From: Epithemia pelagica | Lineage: Eukaryota > Bacillariophyta > Bacillariophyceae > Surirellales > Surirellaceae | Direction of reading: 5' to 3' | Assembly: GCA_946965045.2 (NCBI GenBank) | Contig: OX337241.1 | Span: forward strand, 1,775,244 to 1,839,243 | Length of the DNA: 64,000 bases | Shown here: positions 61,149 through 64,000 of the stretch, in pieces | Layout of the letters: each line of letters begins with the position of its first letter | Numbering within the stretch: the stretch's first letter is position 1 | The notes under the pieces: model-generated | Database searches by the model: none | Seen by the model: only the letters and a program-made list of their open reading frames with translations | Told to the model about the DNA's origin: nothing | Program-made: the position numbers and the translations under genes

Positions 61149-64000
61149 GTATGAGAGTAGAGAGATTTTGGACGCCAACAATGACAGTCATTTCTTGTCA
61201 TCGGCAGTCGTTTCGTTTCGTCCGCGAAGGTGTCCTTTGAATAATTTGTAACGACCCCAACGTGTACGAAGATGACGCGCGCGGCTACGAGGAAGACTAC
61301 TAGTTCACCTTGCCTCCAAATCATTCTGGTCGACATGTTCAAGTGTGTTTTCTAGATCGATCTTGTTGTTTGCCTCCTCTGTTCTTGACTGGGATGCGAC
61401 GGCACCAGGGCATGCTTTCGAGAGCCGCATTTGGGATCCGATGGTCGCTATTTCTCCGCCAGAAACGGGCAAGAGACATGCGATCTTGCAGCGAAGAAGC
61501 TGCATTCTACGAACCCTTCTTGTTCTACATACACTCACTTGGATTGAGGTTCGTTACTGTTTCAAGGCATTGGTGGTGGAGGAGTTTTACAGACTGTGTC
61601 TTGACAAAGCTCCTAGAGATATGCCAGTATGGATACCAACAATGACAGTGACAGGCCATTCTTGGATGGAGGTTGGTCTCTATTCCTAGGCATTTACTTG
61701 CCCTCCAAACCCTTGTCAGTCGTCGACGAAGGTGTCCTGAGAGTGATTATGGCAAAAGCCCAATGCGAATGGAGATAACGCACCCGGATACCGGTCTTTT
61801 GTTGTCTTGAAAGGCTTGAAATTGAAGATTCTGTATTTACTGAGTTTCGCAGTGTATATATTGAAAAACCTCCTCTGGACAGCCCGGAAGCCGAAGTAGC
61901 TCCGTGGAAACTCAAGAATAACAAAGATGACAGATCTGAAGCTCCATGAACACGTATCTCGTAGCTTCTTGATGCTATTCTCCGGCCAATGACATTTCCA
62001 AACAATTTCTAAGGAATAGACCCAACAGTCGTCCTCAAAACGCAATGGTGACCATACTTGGTCAATACGACGCATCTGTTCCGTGTCTCGTATAGTCTTT
62101 GTTTCTGATGTTGGTGTCTGCCTGGTCTGTTCTTGACTGGGTTGTAGCGGCGGCGGGGCATACTTTCAGGCTTTCAGGAGCCACAACAGCGATCCGATCC
62201 TATGATCGCTGTTTCACAGCCGGGAAGGGGCAAAGAAAATCGATCTTGCTTGAAATAATCTGCATTCTTTGAACAATTCCCGTACTACATAAATTCATCT
62301 CGAAGCGACGAGTCACGATATTTGTCTCTTCCCCCATTCTCGTCCTTGCTTTGGTCTTCTTTTCTTGGTCTGCGTTTTACTGGAAAGTGAAAAGTAGAGC
62401 TTTTGAAGCGATTTCGGTGGATGAGACAATCACACTACGGTCACGGGCTTTCGATGTGACAAAAACTGCGTTAGATTTCCTTGTCCAACACTAATCCATC
62501 TTGTAGAAGAAAGTAATTGGTGGAGTATTTTGACAGAGTTGGTCGATAAGCAGTCGCGTCTGATGTATTGTGTTTGGTACTGTTTGGTCCAAGTTCTGAA
62601 GTTCTACAGACATCCATATTGAAAGTTGGACTGGTTCCGTAGTCCTCGTTTCAGCAGGAAGCAACTGCCTCCTCCACCATTTCCGTCATACCAATGGCAT
62701 TTCAACAATCGTCCGACAATCACAGCGCTTTTCTCATAGTATTCCCCGTCAACACGTTCCCACAGAGATCATAAATTTCTGGTGCCGCTGAATCAAACAC
62801 CCACAATCTTGCTGCACAGATCGCATTACAACCATGGTTTTGTTTGACAGAACCGAACACAGATGTATGATTTGGGTGATGCTAAAAAGAGATTTTGGTC
62901 GCCAACAGTGACAGAGACAAACCATTCATGGAGTAAGGGTCGTCGCCATTATTTGCCCTCCGAAGTCTTGTCGATCTGCTCGCCCCAACGTATCCTTACA
63001 ATGATTTGCAAAGAGCCTAACGTGCATGACGATGACACTCCCGGTTACCAGGAAGACTACCAGTTCCACCTTGCCTGCCTGCCATTCATGTCATCGTAGC
63101 AAACATTCGTCTCCAAATCATGCTGGTCGGCATGTTCAAGTGTGTTTTCTACTTCGATCTTTTTCAGCCTCTTATTTTCTTGACAGAAACGGGCAAGAGA
63201 TATGCGATCTTGCAGCAAAGAAGCTGCATTCTCCGAACCCTTCTCGTTCTACATACACTCATTAATTAGCAAAGAGTCACGTTATTCGTCTCGTCACCAT
63301 TTTCGTCCATGCGCCTGTCTTTTTCTTGGTCTGTGCTTGGCTGGAAACTGAAACGTAGAGCTTTAGGGTCGATGTCGGTGGATGCGTCAATCACACTACG
63401 ACCAGAAAGGGGCAAGAGCGAAGCGATCATGCTGGAAAGCAGCTGCATCGTTACAGAGCACTGGAGAAAACAAATGTTGCTCCATTGACGAAAACTGCGT
63501 AGGTTTTGTTGTCCAACATTAGTTATTCTTGTAGAAGAGGACGATGGATATCGGTCATGGCCTTATCATCCGCCTGGACGGTGTTTGAATATCGTCTTTG
63601 TACCTTGAGAAGGTAACGGGTCAACAAGAGACGACTTGATAGACTGAAAAAACCAAGAAGACGACAGCAATCACAACAGATGAATTCTTGACACTGACAC
63701 TTGCACTGAATGTGTTCCACACGATGGTTTGTCACTCCGCCAATCTTGGAGTATTAGCATAGAGGTGTAATTCTTGAGTAGCAGCGGGCCCAAACGAGGT
63801 AAGTTTCGGACATGACAGGCGAAAGGGCGAAAGGACATGACGGGGTGATAGAGGCATTGATTTCTTGTTGTCCGCCAAACTTTATCTCATTCTTTTGGTC
63901 GCTCCAGGTATCATGGACGACGCTTGAGTTCGGTCAAAGCAGCACCAGCTGTTCCATCTTCATTCTTTTGTTGGATTCGGACGGCACATGATTTCGACCA
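61149..64000. repeat. degenerate, internally repeated noncoding region
   Basis: No supported gene in nearly 2.9 kb. Blocks recur within the region: GGTCGACATGTTCAAGTGTG (61327) against the form at 63125, CAGAAACGGGCAAGAGACAT (61459) against 63186, CTACATACACTCA (61526 and 63250), and GCCAACAATGACAGT (61171) against 61637 and 62900. The segment 62330-62450 resembles 63290-63410, and 62640-62835 resembles the PPR 3' flank at 56489-56580. The pattern suggests repeated, ageing duplications of one locus. Short frames here are not genes. Confidence 0.6.

Overview
This is a nuclear genome segment from a unicellular eukaryote. It is most likely a photosynthetic stramenopile, and a diatom fits best. 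The evidence is short GT-AG introns of 75-135 nt in otherwise long open frames, a Rieske oxygenase of the pheophorbide a oxygenase type, a phosphatase whose presequence carries a Phe motif like diatom plastid-targeting signals, a pyruvate formate-lyase fused to its own activase, an Egt1-type ergothioneine synthase, and a tyrosine-recombinase retrotransposon. There is no operon structure. I could not identify the species.

Layout. 1-6.4 kb: 3' part of a DIRS/Ngaro-like retrotransposon (CCCH-finger gag, RT-RNase H, tyrosine recombinase) followed by a 371-bp tandem repeat. 6.5-16.7 kb: ankyrin protein, a serine-rich hypothetical gene, an AlkB-type dioxygenase, a Rieske oxygenase and EGT1. 16.6-23.2 kb: a segmental duplication of the convergent EGT1/sulfotransferase junction. 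The left copy keeps EGT1 and has a broken sulfotransferase; the right copy keeps the sulfotransferase and only a tail of EGT1. Between them lie a foldback repeat and a Crinkler/RHS-like P-loop NTPase-nuclease gene. 24-35.6 kb: an acidic protein, a proline-rich protein with WH2-like motifs, a mitochondrial carrier, a small unknown protein, a type II membrane protein and a rhodanese-like protein. 35.7-49.1 kb: a large C2/transmembrane protein, a membrane-anchored prolyl-4-hydroxylase-like protein, a HAD phosphatase and the PFL-activase fusion. 50.2-56.2 kb: a DEG/ENaC-type channel and a long PPR protein, divergently arranged. 56.2-64 kb: a kinase-like remnant, a second Crinkler/RHS-like gene, a PPR pseudogene fragment and degenerate repeats.

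The genes are mostly independent. Shared themes are 2-oxoglutarate/iron chemistry (AlkB, P4H), sulfur chemistry (EGT1, sulfotransferase, rhodanese-like), fermentative carbon metabolism (PFL fusion) and plastid functions (Rieske oxygenase, HAD phosphatase). The most striking structural pattern is that both NTPase-nuclease genes sit next to partial duplications of neighbouring host genes, and a fragment matching the leader of the PPR gene at 52 kb lies beside the NTPase gene at 18.8 kb.

I spliced introns by eye where reading-frame continuity and family motifs agreed. Starts are the first suitable ATG unless stated.
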